Assembly (NCBI GenBank): GCA_016235745.1
Contig: JACRJA010000018.1
Span: 1-64,000 of the forward strand
Length of the DNA stretch: 64,000 nt
Source: Rhodocyclales bacterium
GTDB lineage: Bacteria; Pseudomonadota; Gammaproteobacteria; Burkholderiales; Rhodocyclaceae
Direction of reading: 5' to 3'
The notes beneath the pieces are model-generated. The model saw only the letters and a list, made by a program, of their open reading frames with translations. It did no database searches and was not told the DNA's origin. The position numbers and the translations under genes were made by a program. Below are positions 16,323 through 23,863 of this stretch, one piece after another (position 1 is the first letter of the stretch; every line of letters starts with the position of its first letter).

Positions 16323-19022
16323 TTACCCCTGGAGCGCCGCGCGCACCGCGCGCGCGTTGCGCCCGATGATGTTGAGGATCACCCGCTCGCCGGCGGGCGT
16401 TTGCAGATGGTCGTGGGTCACGCCCGGGTCGATGGCGTTGACGATGCGCACGGCCTGGCTGACCGGCGGCGCGGCCGGCTGCACCTGGACCTGGGGCACG
16501 AGCCCCCCGGCGGCGAAGGCCAGACGCCGCCCGTCCCACACCGGCGGGGCGTGCAGGCCGTTGAGGGCATCGAGGAAGGCCACGCCGACGCGCCGGACCG
16601 CCGCCGCACGCACCACGTATTCGCCGGCCGACAGCCGCGCCGGGATCGAATCCGAAGTCGCCGTGCCGGGACCCGTGACGAAGCCGCCAGCGGCGAACTT
16701 CTTGATCCCGCCCAGCAAGGCCATGACGGCGGCCACCATCGCCGCCATCGCGGCGATGGCGAGCACAGGCCCGGCGATGGGGATGGAGGCCTGCGAGGCC
16801 GCCGCGCCCGAGCCCGCCTCGGCGGCGTTGGCGCTGACCTTGGCCGCCGTCTCGGCCTGCTTGGTGGCCACCGACTGGGCGGCCGCCGCCTGCTCGATGG
16901 CGGCTTCCTGCTGGGTGAAGCCCAGCTTCATGGCGAGCATCCTCGCCTGCATCGCCACCCACTGCTGGAAGGGCTGGACGACCAGGTGCTGCAAGAAGGC
17001 GTCCGAGATCGAGCGGAAGATGTTGGAAAGCCCCTCGCGCAAGCCTTGCGCGCCGGTGACCATGCCTTGCAGGGCGTTGCCGAAGCTTTCGCCGATGCGG
17101 TTCCACATCGGCGCGAGCTCATCGACGACGAGCCGCGTGCGCTCCAGTTCGTTGCGCCAGGCTTGCACCCGAACGACGGCATCGGGTCCGATGGCCGCTG
17201 CCGCCTGCTGCATCGCGGGCAGCAGGCGCTGCATCTCGGCCGCAGATTGCTGCTGCAAGGCGACGATCTGCCGACGCGCCTGGGCTTCGGTGAGCAGCCC
17301 CGCTTGGCTCTGGATGCCGATGGCGTCCTGCGCATTGCGCAGCCGCTCTGTGACGAGACGCCACTCGGCTTCGAGCGCGGCGAGGTTGGCTTGCGCCGCT
17401 TTCACATCGATGAGCCGGTCGACGAGCGAGACGCCCGCGGCGTCGTTCTCGGCCGCCAGGCGTGCGCGAAGATCCCGGACGCTGCGCTCGATCGCGGCGC
17501 GCCGGTCTTCCGCCGTGTCGGTGCCGGTGAGCTGGGCGAGTTCCTCGCGCGCCTGGGCCAGGGCCTCGGCCAGTTCCCGCTCGGCCCGGGCGGCGGCGCG
17601 GGCGTTGGCGACCTCGATGTCGGCGCGGCGGTCGTTGAGGACGATGAGGTCGGCCTCGAGCTTGGCGATCTCCGCTTTGGCTCGCAGGCGGTCCGATTCT
17701 GATGCGCGCGGGTTGGTCGCGACGGCTTGGCTAGCTGCGAGTGCCAGCCGGCGACGGGCGATCTCGGCGTCGAGTTCGCGCTGCTCCAGCGCAGTCTTGC
17801 GGCCGTGGTAGTCGCGCACCGACAGCAGCCGGTCTTCCAGTGCTTGATCGACCGCGCGCTGTTGGCGCTCGAGGCCGTCTTTGAGCAGGGCGAACTCGGC
17901 GTCCATCTGCGCCTTGCGCAGGGCCGCCAGGGCGCTGGCGGCCTCGCGGGCCTGGCCCGGAGCCGTGAGCCGTTGCAGCAGCGCCGGGTCGGCCTGGATG
18001 CGCGGCGCCTGGACCTCGATGGGCTTGGGGTCGAACAGGCTGTCCCGGAACTCGGCCAACTCGTCCAGACGCCGCACGAGGCTGCCCTTGAGTTCGGCGA
18101 TGATGGCCTTGGCCCCGGCGGTGTTGCCGCGCAGGGCCTCGACCGCCGCCGCGACACCAGCGCCGATCGCCTCGCCGAGTGCGACGAAGGCCTTGCCGAC
18201 CGTGGCGGCACCCAGCGCCAGGGTCTTGAGCACCAGCACCACGCCGTCCAGGATCGCGCGCAGCGTGCCGCCCTGCTTGGCCGACTCGACCATGCCGCCG
18301 GCCATCTCGTTCAGGGCCGGCAGGAAGGCCTCGATCACCCGGTTGGCCAGACTCGTCGCAGCCAGCCGCAGCTTGGCCAGCGAGTCGTTGAACACCTCGG
18401 CCTGCGCCGCGGTGTCGCCGCCGATCTGCACGCCGAGCGCTTCCATCTCGCCGGTCAACGCCGCGATGCCTTCGCGTCCCTGGTTCAGGAAGGGGATGAG
18501 TTCGGCGCCGCTCTTGCCGAAGAGTTGCACCGCCAGCGCCGACTTCTGCGCGCCGTCAGGCATGGCCTGGAAGCGCTCGGCCAGATCGAGCAGCACCGCA
18601 TCGGTCGCGCGCAGCGTGCCGTCCTGGTTCTTGAACTCCACGCCCAGCGCTTTGAGGCGCCGGGCGGACTCCTCCGAGCCCGTGGCCGCCTCGAACATCG
18701 TGGTGGCGAGCTTCTTGAGCCCGGTCTCGAAGGTCTGCGCCGAGACCCCGGACAGTTCCGCCGCCGGCACCAGGGTGGACAGAGCCTCCACCGTGATGCC
18801 CACCCGCTGCGAGAGCTTGTTCAGCGCATCGGCCGACTCCAGCGCCGACCTGACCATCGCGGCCAAGCCCGCCGCCGACAAGGCCACGCCGAGCCCGGCC
18901 AGCACGCCGTTGACCCGGCGTGCGGCGTCGGCCAGGCCGCCGAGGTTGCGCTGGATCGAGCCGAAGGCCGCGCGTGTCTCGTCGACGGCGCGGATGAGGA
19001 TCTGGGCTCGCTCGGTTGCCAT
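16323..19022 (-). CDS. Tail tape measure protein
   Basis: An 899-aa protein that sets tail length and helps DNA entry. The N-terminal part (residues 30-60) has hydrophobic helices, followed by the TMP core (SADALNKLSQRVGITVEAL, then FGKSGAELIPFLNQGREGI). Long alpha-helical Ala/Arg/Gln-rich coiled-coil segments occupy the middle, and a glycine/alanine-rich hydrophobic stretch around residue 745 could be membrane-active. Its length fits a tail of roughly 130 nm by the usual 1.5 angstrom per residue rule (estimate from family knowledge). It follows the chaperone genes and DUF6441, the normal siphovirus order. Confidence 0.92.
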   Translation of the reverse strand: MATERAQILIRAVDETRAAFGSIQRNLGGLADAARRVNGVLAGLGVALSAAGLAAMVRSALESADALNKLSQRVGITVEALSTLVPAAELSGVSAQTFETGLKKLATTMFEAATGSEESARRLKALGVEFKNQDGTLRATDAVLLDLAERFQAMPDGAQKSALAVQLFGKSGAELIPFLNQGREGIAALTGEMEALGVQIGGDTAAQAEVFNDSLAKLRLAATSLANRVIEAFLPALNEMAGGMVESAKQGGTLRAILDGVVLVLKTLALGAATVGKAFVALGEAIGAGVAAAVEALRGNTAGAKAIIAELKGSLVRRLDELAEFRDSLFDPKPIEVQAPRIQADPALLQRLTAPGQAREAASALAALRKAQMDAEFALLKDGLERQQRAVDQALEDRLLSVRDYHGRKTALEQRELDAEIARRRLALAASQAVATNPRASESDRLRAKAEIAKLEADLIVLNDRRADIEVANARAAARAERELAEALAQAREELAQLTGTDTAEDRRAAIERSVRDLRARLAAENDAAGVSLVDRLIDVKAAQANLAALEAEWRLVTERLRNAQDAIGIQSQAGLLTEAQARRQIVALQQQSAAEMQRLLPAMQQAAAAIGPDAVVRVQAWRNELERTRLVVDELAPMWNRIGESFGNALQGMVTGAQGLREGLSNIFRSISDAFLQHLVVQPFQQWVAMQARMLAMKLGFTQQEAAIEQAAAAQSVATKQAETAAKVSANAAEAGSGAAASQASIPIAGPVLAIAAMAAMVAAVMALLGGIKKFAAGGFVTGPGTATSDSIPARLSAGEYVVRAAAVRRVGVAFLDALNGLHAPPVWDGRRLAFAAGGLVPQVQVQPAAPPVSQAVRIVNAIDPGVTHDHLQTPAGERVILNIIGRNARAVRAALQG

Positions 19023-19663
19023 TAGAGTTTGTCCAATTCACGCCCGATCGCGGCAGCGAGCTTGGGCAAGGCGCCTTGCACGCCTGCTGCGAGATCGAAC
19101 CGGCGCTTCAGATCCACCCGCCGCACCAGCACGGCGATGGGGATCTCCTGGCCGCGCTGCAGGCGCTTGACGCCGCTGCGCTCGCGCTCGGCGCGCTTGA
19201 AGCGGTTGAGCTGTGCGGTGTTCTCCCGGATGTTCTCGGCCATCAGCAGCACGCGGCCGTTCTTCTCGACGAAGAAGGCGTTGCCCGACCGCATCAGGCC
19301 GTCGATGACCTGACGGAAGCGCTTGGGGCCGATGCGTCCCGGCAGCAGCGGGATCAGCATCCGGCCCGCCACCGTGCCGCCATGCGTGTGAATACCGAGC
19401 CAGGGGATTCGACTTCCCACCCACAGGGCGGGCAGCCGTTCGGGCTTCTGGTCGAACACCTTGGCCTGCAGCGAGGCGACGAAGCTCGCACGCCGGACCT
19501 GGAAGGCGCTGCGCATCTGGGCGCGGGCGGCCTCGCGCACCTCGCGGCCGCCCGAGGCCATCCCTTTGGCGACGGCGGCATGGATCGCCCGCCGGCGTTC
19601 CGCGCTCCAGGCGGAGAGCCGCCTCGGATCGAGCAGTCCGGAGGTGGCCAGCGTCAGTTTCAT
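19022..19663 (-). CDS. DUF6441-family phage protein
   Basis: A 213-aa protein starting MKLTLATSGLLDPRRLSAW, matching DUF6441 phage proteins located between tail chaperone and tape measure genes. Helical N-terminus, beta-rich middle (VGSRIPWLGIHTHGGTVAGR) and basic C-terminus. The start overlaps the upstream stop by 4 bp (ATGA) and its own stop overlaps the tape measure start (TAATG). Role unknown; possibly tail completion. Confidence 0.78.
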   Translation of the reverse strand: MKLTLATSGLLDPRRLSAWSAERRRAIHAAVAKGMASGGREVREAARAQMRSAFQVRRASFVASLQAKVFDQKPERLPALWVGSRIPWLGIHTHGGTVAGRMLIPLLPGRIGPKRFRQVIDGLMRSGNAFFVEKNGRVLLMAENIRENTAQLNRFKRAERERSGVKRLQRGQEIPIAVLVRRVDLKRRFDLAAGVQGALPKLAAAIGRELDKL

Positions 19664-19824
19664 GGCCGCACGTCCTCCCACAACTCGCGCTGCAGACGCT
19701 CGATGGCCGCCCGGTCGCCCTGGGCCGCCACCGCGTGCAAGGCCAGCCGCAAGGCGTTCTGCCTACGTTCCAGCCGGCCGTGGGCGGCCAGCAAGCCGCG
19801 CACTTGCGCGAGCGTGTAGCCCAT
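19660..19824 (-). CDS. Small tail gene, possible GT extension of the tail assembly chaperone
   Basis: A 54-aa reading from ATG 19824 (MGYTLAQVRGLLAAHGRLER) overlapping the stop of the upstream chaperone gene as TGATG. The frame also stays open upstream to 20091 and encodes GWDDAVARLVACGHRHTEV just before the ATG. That looks like real protein and is reminiscent of the GH...GYTL motif seen in tail chaperone extensions. It may therefore be made as a minus-one frameshift fusion with the upstream gene rather than, or in addition to, a separate protein. Confidence 0.6.
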   Translation of the reverse strand: MGYTLAQVRGLLAAHGRLERRQNALRLALHAVAAQGDRAAIERLQRELWEDVRP

Positions 19825-20252
19825 CACCTCGGTGTGGCGGTGGCCGCAGGCGACGAGCCGGGCGACGGCATCGTCCCAGCCGAGAGGATCGGCGCCAGCC
19901 GCTCGCCCACCTGCGCGATGCTCGGCGCCACCTGCCGCACGAAAAAATCCGCGTTCACCTCGAACACGGCACAGGCCAAGGTGACGGCCTCGTCGAGCGC
20001 CAGCCCCTCGATCCAGGCGCGGTCGCGCCGGGTGGCGAGCGCGAGCAGCTCCAGCACCGCTTCGCCGTGTCGTCCCAAGAGGTCGAGCCAATCCGGCTCG
20101 GTCGAGAGGTCGGCGGCGATGGGCCGCACCGCGGCGAGGATCCGGGGTAACTCGCCCAGCCGGATCGGCGTGAGTTCCAGCGCGGTGCCGGCCACCGTGA
20201 CCACCTGGGGCACGGGCGGGAAGGTCTGGAAGTCGGTATTGCTATCGGTCAT
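19824..20252 (-). CDS. Tail assembly chaperone (DUF6631-like, gpG analogue)
   Basis: A 142-aa protein from ATG 20252, preferred over 20258 because AAGGGG is correctly spaced from it. The sequence LALDEAVTLACAVFEVNADFF and the preceding HGEAVLELLALATRRDRAW match DUF6631 proteins, encoded between tail tube and tape measure, the position of lambda gpG that coats the tape measure during assembly. A T-TTT-TTC heptamer in frame (minus strand 19947-19941) is a textbook minus-one slip site. Confidence 0.75.
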   Translation of the reverse strand: MTDSNTDFQTFPPVPQVVTVAGTALELTPIRLGELPRILAAVRPIAADLSTEPDWLDLLGRHGEAVLELLALATRRDRAWIEGLALDEAVTLACAVFEVNADFFVRQVAPSIAQVGERLAPILSAGTMPSPGSSPAATATPR

Positions 20253-20262
20253 CGCCATCCCC

Positions 20263-21015
20263 TTACAAGAGCACCAGGCGGCCGAACTGGCCCAGTTCGC
20301 CGTCGGTGGGTTTGGAGAGATCCGCCAGCACCTGGCCGGAGAGTTCGAACTTCAGCAGTTCGTCGGTGATGATCGAAAGCTCCTTGGCCGGGTTGATCGC
20401 CACGCGATAGAGGTCGATCACCACCTCGCGGTTGGCGTCGGCGGTGTTCAGGCCCTCGAAGCGGATCCAGCGCTCGGGCAGCGGCCGGGTGAACATCGCC
20501 GTGCTCTGCGCGGCGCCATAGGCGTAATCGACGGTGAAGGGCTCGACATAGGGGCCGCCGGTCGTGGCGTCGAGGATCAGCATCGAGCCGTGCTTGGCAT
20601 GCACCTGGTACTGCGCCGCCGGCAGGGGCTTGGGCGGGCTGTCGGAATCCTGGATCTGCACCGCCGAGACGTTCTGGTGTGCGAGCGGATAGAGGCTGCC
20701 CGCGGTGACCGGGTTGGGCAGCGCCTCGCCCGTGACCGTGCCCGGTGCCACCGTGGTCGAGTGGCCGTAGAGGGCGAGTGCGAGGTTGCCGCTGCTGAGC
20801 TCCTCCAGCGTGCAGGCGAACTCGCCCTTCTTGGTCTTGATGAGCTGCAGGTCGGTCAGGCGCTGGCCGGACTGCGCCTCCTGGTGTTCCAGCGTCTCCA
20901 CCGACAGCGACACCTTCAGTTCCGGCACGTTGCCGACGAAGGTGAGGCCGGCCGGATTGCCAGCCGAGTCGCGCGCGCCGATGTAGACGCGTCCCTGTCC
21001 AGAAAAGTAAGCCAT
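20263..21015 (-). CDS. Major tail tube protein
   Basis: A 250-aa protein that polymerises into the tail tube around the tape measure. Starts MAYFSGQGRVYIGARDSAGN; the pattern FVGNVPELKVSLSVETLEHQ with later KKGEFACTLEELSSGNLALAL is typical for siphovirus tail tube proteins. A strong ribosome-binding site (GAGGAGG) lies 7 nt upstream, as fits a highly made protein, and overlaps the stop codon of the 36-codon reading before it. It sits upstream of the chaperones and tape measure. Confidence 0.88.
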   Translation of the reverse strand: MAYFSGQGRVYIGARDSAGNPAGLTFVGNVPELKVSLSVETLEHQEAQSGQRLTDLQLIKTKKGEFACTLEELSSGNLALALYGHSTTVAPGTVTGEALPNPVTAGSLYPLAHQNVSAVQIQDSDSPPKPLPAAQYQVHAKHGSMLILDATTGGPYVEPFTVDYAYGAAQSTAMFTRPLPERWIRFEGLNTADANREVVIDLYRVAINPAKELSIITDELLKFELSGQVLADLSKPTDGELGQFGRLVLL

Positions 21016-21027
21016 TGCCGTGCCTCC

Positions 21028-21138
21028 TCAGCGATCAGCAATGGGTCCGGACAACGCGCCGTGTCGGCGCGTTGCGGCGAAGGCTAATGCCCGCGTAGCG
21101 GGCGTTAAGCGAAGCGGCCGAAGCCAGAAGTAGGCCAT
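21028..21138 (-). repeat. REP-like double hairpin carrying a 36-codon reading
   Basis: Two perfect hairpins: AACGCGCCG (21053-21061) with CGGCGCGTT (21065-21073), loop TGT; and GCCCGC (21089-21094) with GCGGGC (21098-21103), loop GTA. On the minus strand a reading of 36 codons begins MAYFWLRPLRLTPATRALAF at 21138. Its first four residues repeat the start MAYF of the tail tube protein that follows. Looks like an inserted palindromic repeat in the leader of the tail tube gene rather than a normal gene. Confidence 0.55.
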
Positions 21139-21140
21139 GG

Positions 21141-21374
21141 TCAGTCTCCCGTGGGGGTGGGCGTGGACGGGGCCGCGGCGGCGGGACCGTCACGGCGCGA
21201 GGGTTTGAGGGATGCGGCCGGCGCCGGGGAGTCCGGCGTGACGAGCCGGGCCGCGCCCTGGGCGATCAGCCAGCGGGCGCTGGCCTCGGGCAGGTCCAGC
21301 CGCGCGCCGGCGCTCAAGCGCCGACCGGCGTGGGTGTGGGCTTGGAGCAGTTCGATGTGCATTGGATGGGTCAT
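21141..21374 (-). CDS. Small phage protein, DUF7210-like
   Basis: A 77-aa protein starting MTHPMHIELLQAHTHAGRRL, then SAGARLDLPEASARWLIAQGAARL and a Pro/Ala-rich tail. The segment of leaf-like strands around HTHAG...G..LDL.E..A.WL is a small domain common in phage head-tail regions (DUF7210-like). Start fixed by ATGA overlap with the gene upstream. Function unknown. Confidence 0.68.
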   Translation of the reverse strand: MTHPMHIELLQAHTHAGRRLSAGARLDLPEASARWLIAQGAARLVTPDSPAPAASLKPSRRDGPAAAAPSTPTPTGD

Positions 21375-21796
21375 CCCGTGGTCGTGAGGTCGGTCAGCGT
21401 GGTGCGGTAGCGGATCTCGTAGCGCGCCGGCAGCATCACCGTGCCGGCATCGAGGTCGTCGGCGTCCCAGTCGGCGTCGAGCTCGCGCACCGCGAGCGCC
21501 AGGCCGCCCAGGTTCGGGTCCGCGAGCACGGCGGCGTGGGCGGCGACGATCAGCCGGTCGGCCGCGTCGAAGGCGTCCGCGCCGCGCGCGAGCGCGACCA
21601 GGCGCACGGTGAGCGAGCGGTCCACCAGCCGGTTGGCGTGCGCGGTGAGGGCGTCGCCCTCGACGAAGACGAGCAGTGCCGGGCCGGCCTCCCGGGGCAG
21701 CGGTGTCGCCGGCTGGCGCAGCACGGGCGCCGGGGCCAGGGCCGCCGTGAGCCGATCGACCAGGATGCGCAGCAGGCGCTCGCGCACCGAGTTCAT
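21371..21796 (-). CDS. Tail terminator / minor tail protein U-like
   Basis: A 141-aa protein from ATG 21796 (MNSVRERLLRILVDRLTAAL), overlapping the upstream joiner by 4 bp. The helix-start, central VFVEGDALTAHANRLVDRSL strand region and the C-terminal YEIRYRTTLTDLT resemble gpU-type tail terminators that cap the tube. Position between the head-tail joining protein and tail tube gene supports this. Homology is weak by eye, so the role is inferred. Confidence 0.62.
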   Translation of the reverse strand: MNSVRERLLRILVDRLTAALAPAPVLRQPATPLPREAGPALLVFVEGDALTAHANRLVDRSLTVRLVALARGADAFDAADRLIVAAHAAVLADPNLGGLALAVRELDADWDADDLDAGTVMLPARYEIRYRTTLTDLTTTG

Positions 21797-22077
21797 GGCA
21801 GCCTCGCGAGCCTCGCCCGGCACTCGCGGCCGTCGCCGAACGCCCTTACCTCGCGCACGCGGTAGGACTCGCCGGCGATGGTGACCACGTCGCCCGGTGC
21901 GAGCGCCAGGCGCGAGGCCGCGTACTCGAGCTCGAAGTCGCGCGCCAGCGCCAGGCCGTCGAGCACCGTCTCGTCCGGCGCACGGAACGCGCAGTGCACG
22001 GTGGCGGCGCCCACCACGACGGGCGTCAAGAGTCCCGCGCGCTCGGCGGCGTCGTACAGATCCTCCACACGGACCAT
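21793..22077 (-). CDS. Head-tail joining protein (gpFII-like)
   Basis: A 94-aa protein starting MVRVEDLYDAAERAGLLTPV, then GDVVTIAGESYRVREVRAFG near the C-terminus. The small beta-barrel pattern ending in GDGRECRARLARLP fits the gpFII head-tail connector family. It lies 13 bp downstream of the capsid gene and overlaps the tail terminator gene by 4 bp, as in lambda. Confidence 0.78.
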   Translation of the reverse strand: MVRVEDLYDAAERAGLLTPVVVGAATVHCAFRAPDETVLDGLALARDFELEYAASRLALAPGDVVTIAGESYRVREVRAFGDGRECRARLARLP

Positions 22078-22090
22078 CGGACAGGCACCC

Positions 22091-23092
22091 TCAGACGGTG
22101 AGCTTCACCAGCACGCCGGGCCGGTGGCACATCGGCAGCGGGTTGCTCTGGGTGTGCAGATCGGTCCCCCGCTCGAACTTGCGCGGCTCCTGCTTGGCGT
22201 AGAGCGGCTGGCCCAGGGTGTTCACGGTCTCGTTGAAGTCGGCCGGGGCGAAGTAAGTGGCGAAGGTGTCCACCGTCCCCAGCGGAAAGGCGTGGGCCTC
22301 GCCCGCGGCGATGAAGCGGCGCGCGTTGCCGTGGGCGTCGGTGGCCTGGCCCCGGTACTCCTCGAAGGTGATGCCGGCGAAGACGAAGCCCGCGCGCACG
22401 TCGTTGATCAGGATCGCGCCCTGTTGCCACTGCGCGTAGGCCTCCTTGACCGACTTGTGGCCGGTGAGCTGACGGAAGAACTCGGGCGAACAGAGGACGT
22501 GCACGCCGGTCATGAACTCGCCCTTCAGGTTCTCCTCGATGTGGGCCAGCACCTCGTAGCAGTGGCCCTTGACGTCGCTCGCGGCATTGGCCAGATCGAA
22601 GGCGATGGTGGTGGGCCTGAGATCGAACTCGTCGAACAGGTCGTAGATCGTGCTGCCGTCGGCGTCCAGGATCTGGCCCTTGAGTGCGCCCATACGCAGG
22701 TGTTCGAGGGTGATCGCGTGCTTGTTGCGCATGGTCTCCAGGTGCCGTGCCAGCACGCCCGCGACGGCCTCCATCTCGGTCTCCGAGCCGAAGGCGCGGA
22801 TGCCCTGGACCTCCTCGGGCAGCACCACGTCGTCGTGCGGGATGTGCGGGATGACGAAGGAACGCAAGGAGCGCTGGCCGCGTTCGCCCACCGTGCCCGG
22901 CGAGCCGGGCGGCCGGGTGGGCAGCAGGTTCAGGCGCCCGGCGTACTCCTCGATGACGACCTGGCGCGTGCGCACGGGCTTGGCCGGAAACAGGTTCAAG
23001 GCTTCCAGCCGCCCGTAGCGGTTGGGGATCAGGTTGATGGCGGCGGTCAGGCTCGCCATCGAGAAGCCGGGGGAGTCGAAGGGGTTGAGCAT
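22091..23092 (-). CDS. Major capsid protein (lambda gpE type)
   Basis: A 333-aa HK97-fold shell protein. Begins MLNPFDSPGFSMASLTAAIN; the ATG at 23092 is preferred because GGAG precedes it at the right distance. Contains RSFVIPHIPHDDVVLPEEVQ and, in the long helix region, FGSETEMEAVAGVLARHLET, both typical of lambda E-like capsids, and the ends DLHTQSNPLPMCHRPGVLV. Follows the decoration protein gene with a hairpin between. Length equals the family norm (about 340 aa). Confidence 0.93.
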   Translation of the reverse strand: MLNPFDSPGFSMASLTAAINLIPNRYGRLEALNLFPAKPVRTRQVVIEEYAGRLNLLPTRPPGSPGTVGERGQRSLRSFVIPHIPHDDVVLPEEVQGIRAFGSETEMEAVAGVLARHLETMRNKHAITLEHLRMGALKGQILDADGSTIYDLFDEFDLRPTTIAFDLANAASDVKGHCYEVLAHIEENLKGEFMTGVHVLCSPEFFRQLTGHKSVKEAYAQWQQGAILINDVRAGFVFAGITFEEYRGQATDAHGNARRFIAAGEAHAFPLGTVDTFATYFAPADFNETVNTLGQPLYAKQEPRKFERGTDLHTQSNPLPMCHRPGVLVKLTV

Positions 23093-23109
23093 GGGGGTCT
23101 CCAAACGAC

Positions 23110-23132
23110 AGAACCCGCCAGCGGCGGGTTCT
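23110..23132 (-). terminator. Perfect 10-bp hairpin between decoration and capsid genes
   Basis: AGAACCCGCC (23110-23119) pairs with GGCGGGTTCT (23123-23132) with a 3-nt AGC loop. No U-run follows on the minus strand, so it is more likely an mRNA stabiliser or partial attenuator adjusting capsid/decoration expression than a full terminator. Confidence 0.5.
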
Positions 23133-23158
23133 GAACAGGGGGCTCGATGAGTACTCGA

Positions 23159-23536
23159 TCAGGCGCTGTCGCGCACCACGATGCCGCGCGCTTCGAGCTG
23201 GGCGATCGCAGCGAGCTGCTGCGCGATGGTGATCCCCGCGGGCCAGACCAGTGCGTTTCGCGCGACGATGGCGTGGCGGGCGATCAGGATCGCGTCCTCC
23301 CGGTCGATCAGCGTCGCATCCACGGCCAGCGCGAGCACGCCCACGGCGACATCGCTGCCGTCGCCGGCGGCGGGGTCGAGGGCCTTGAGCTTGGCCGTGG
23401 CCGTCTCGCGGCCGACCACGGCGCCGAGCGGCAGGTTCTGCCCGGCGGCCACGGTCGCCTGCTCGCGCGAATACAGGTTCGGCGCCTCGTACTTCAGCAG
23501 GTCGCCGAGGTTGGGGGCTTGGGTGAGCGTGGGCAT
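23159..23536 (-). CDS. Head decoration protein (lambda gpD type)
   Basis: A 125-aa capsid-stabilising trimer protein. Residues 45-90 (TATAKLKALDPAAGDGSDVA then VGVLALAVDAT) and the end (WPAGITIAQQLAAIAQLEARGI) are the classical gpD pattern, in which IT..Q...AI..L..RGI(VV)R is conserved. Lies between the protease and capsid genes, as in lambda C-D-E. Confidence 0.92.
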   Translation of the reverse strand: MPTLTQAPNLGDLLKYEAPNLYSREQATVAAGQNLPLGAVVGRETATAKLKALDPAAGDGSDVAVGVLALAVDATLIDREDAILIARHAIVARNALVWPAGITIAQQLAAIAQLEARGIVVRDSA

Positions 23537-23539
23537 GGT

Positions 23540-23863
23540 TCACTCCCGGGTCACGAGTTTCTTCACGGCGGCGACCACGGGCGAGGCGGCCGGATCGGCG
23601 CCGTGGGCGGCCCAGTCCTGGGGCGCGTGGGTCGAGCGCACGGCCGACTCCATGCTGTGGGCGGCGCGCGCCTCGATCAGGGCGCGGCGCACCTCGGCTT
23701 CGGTGCGGCCGGCGGCGATGAACTCGGCGGCACGCTCGGGGCAGCCGGCGAGCAGACACAGTTCCGCGATCGCTTGCGCGGACTGCGCCACTTCGCGGCG
23801 GGCCTCGGCCACCAGGGCGGCGGCTTCATCCACGCCGAGCGTCTCGGGCGGGGTGTCGGTCAT
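23540..23863 (-). CDS. Possible internal-start scaffolding protein (Nu3 analogue)
   Basis: In-frame ATG at 23863 inside the protease gene (MTDTPPETLGVDEAA), preceded by GAGGA nine bases upstream, yields a 107-aa protein that is the protease C-terminus. Lambda makes scaffold Nu3 from an internal start in gene C; the position and length here fit. Not demonstrable from sequence alone. Confidence 0.5.
   Translation of the reverse strand: MTDTPPETLGVDEAAALVAEARREVAQSAQAIAELCLLAGCPERAAEFIAAGRTEAEVRRALIEARAAHSMESAVRSTHAPQDWAAHGADPAASPVVAAVKKLVTRE

Noticed and set aside
13696-17106. Reading of 1136 codons spanning the 519-aa tail protein, the jelly-roll protein and part of the tape measure
   Set aside because: Only the last 519 codons look like protein; the first part is an out-of-frame image of the other two genes. 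ATGA overlap at 15252 fixes the real start.
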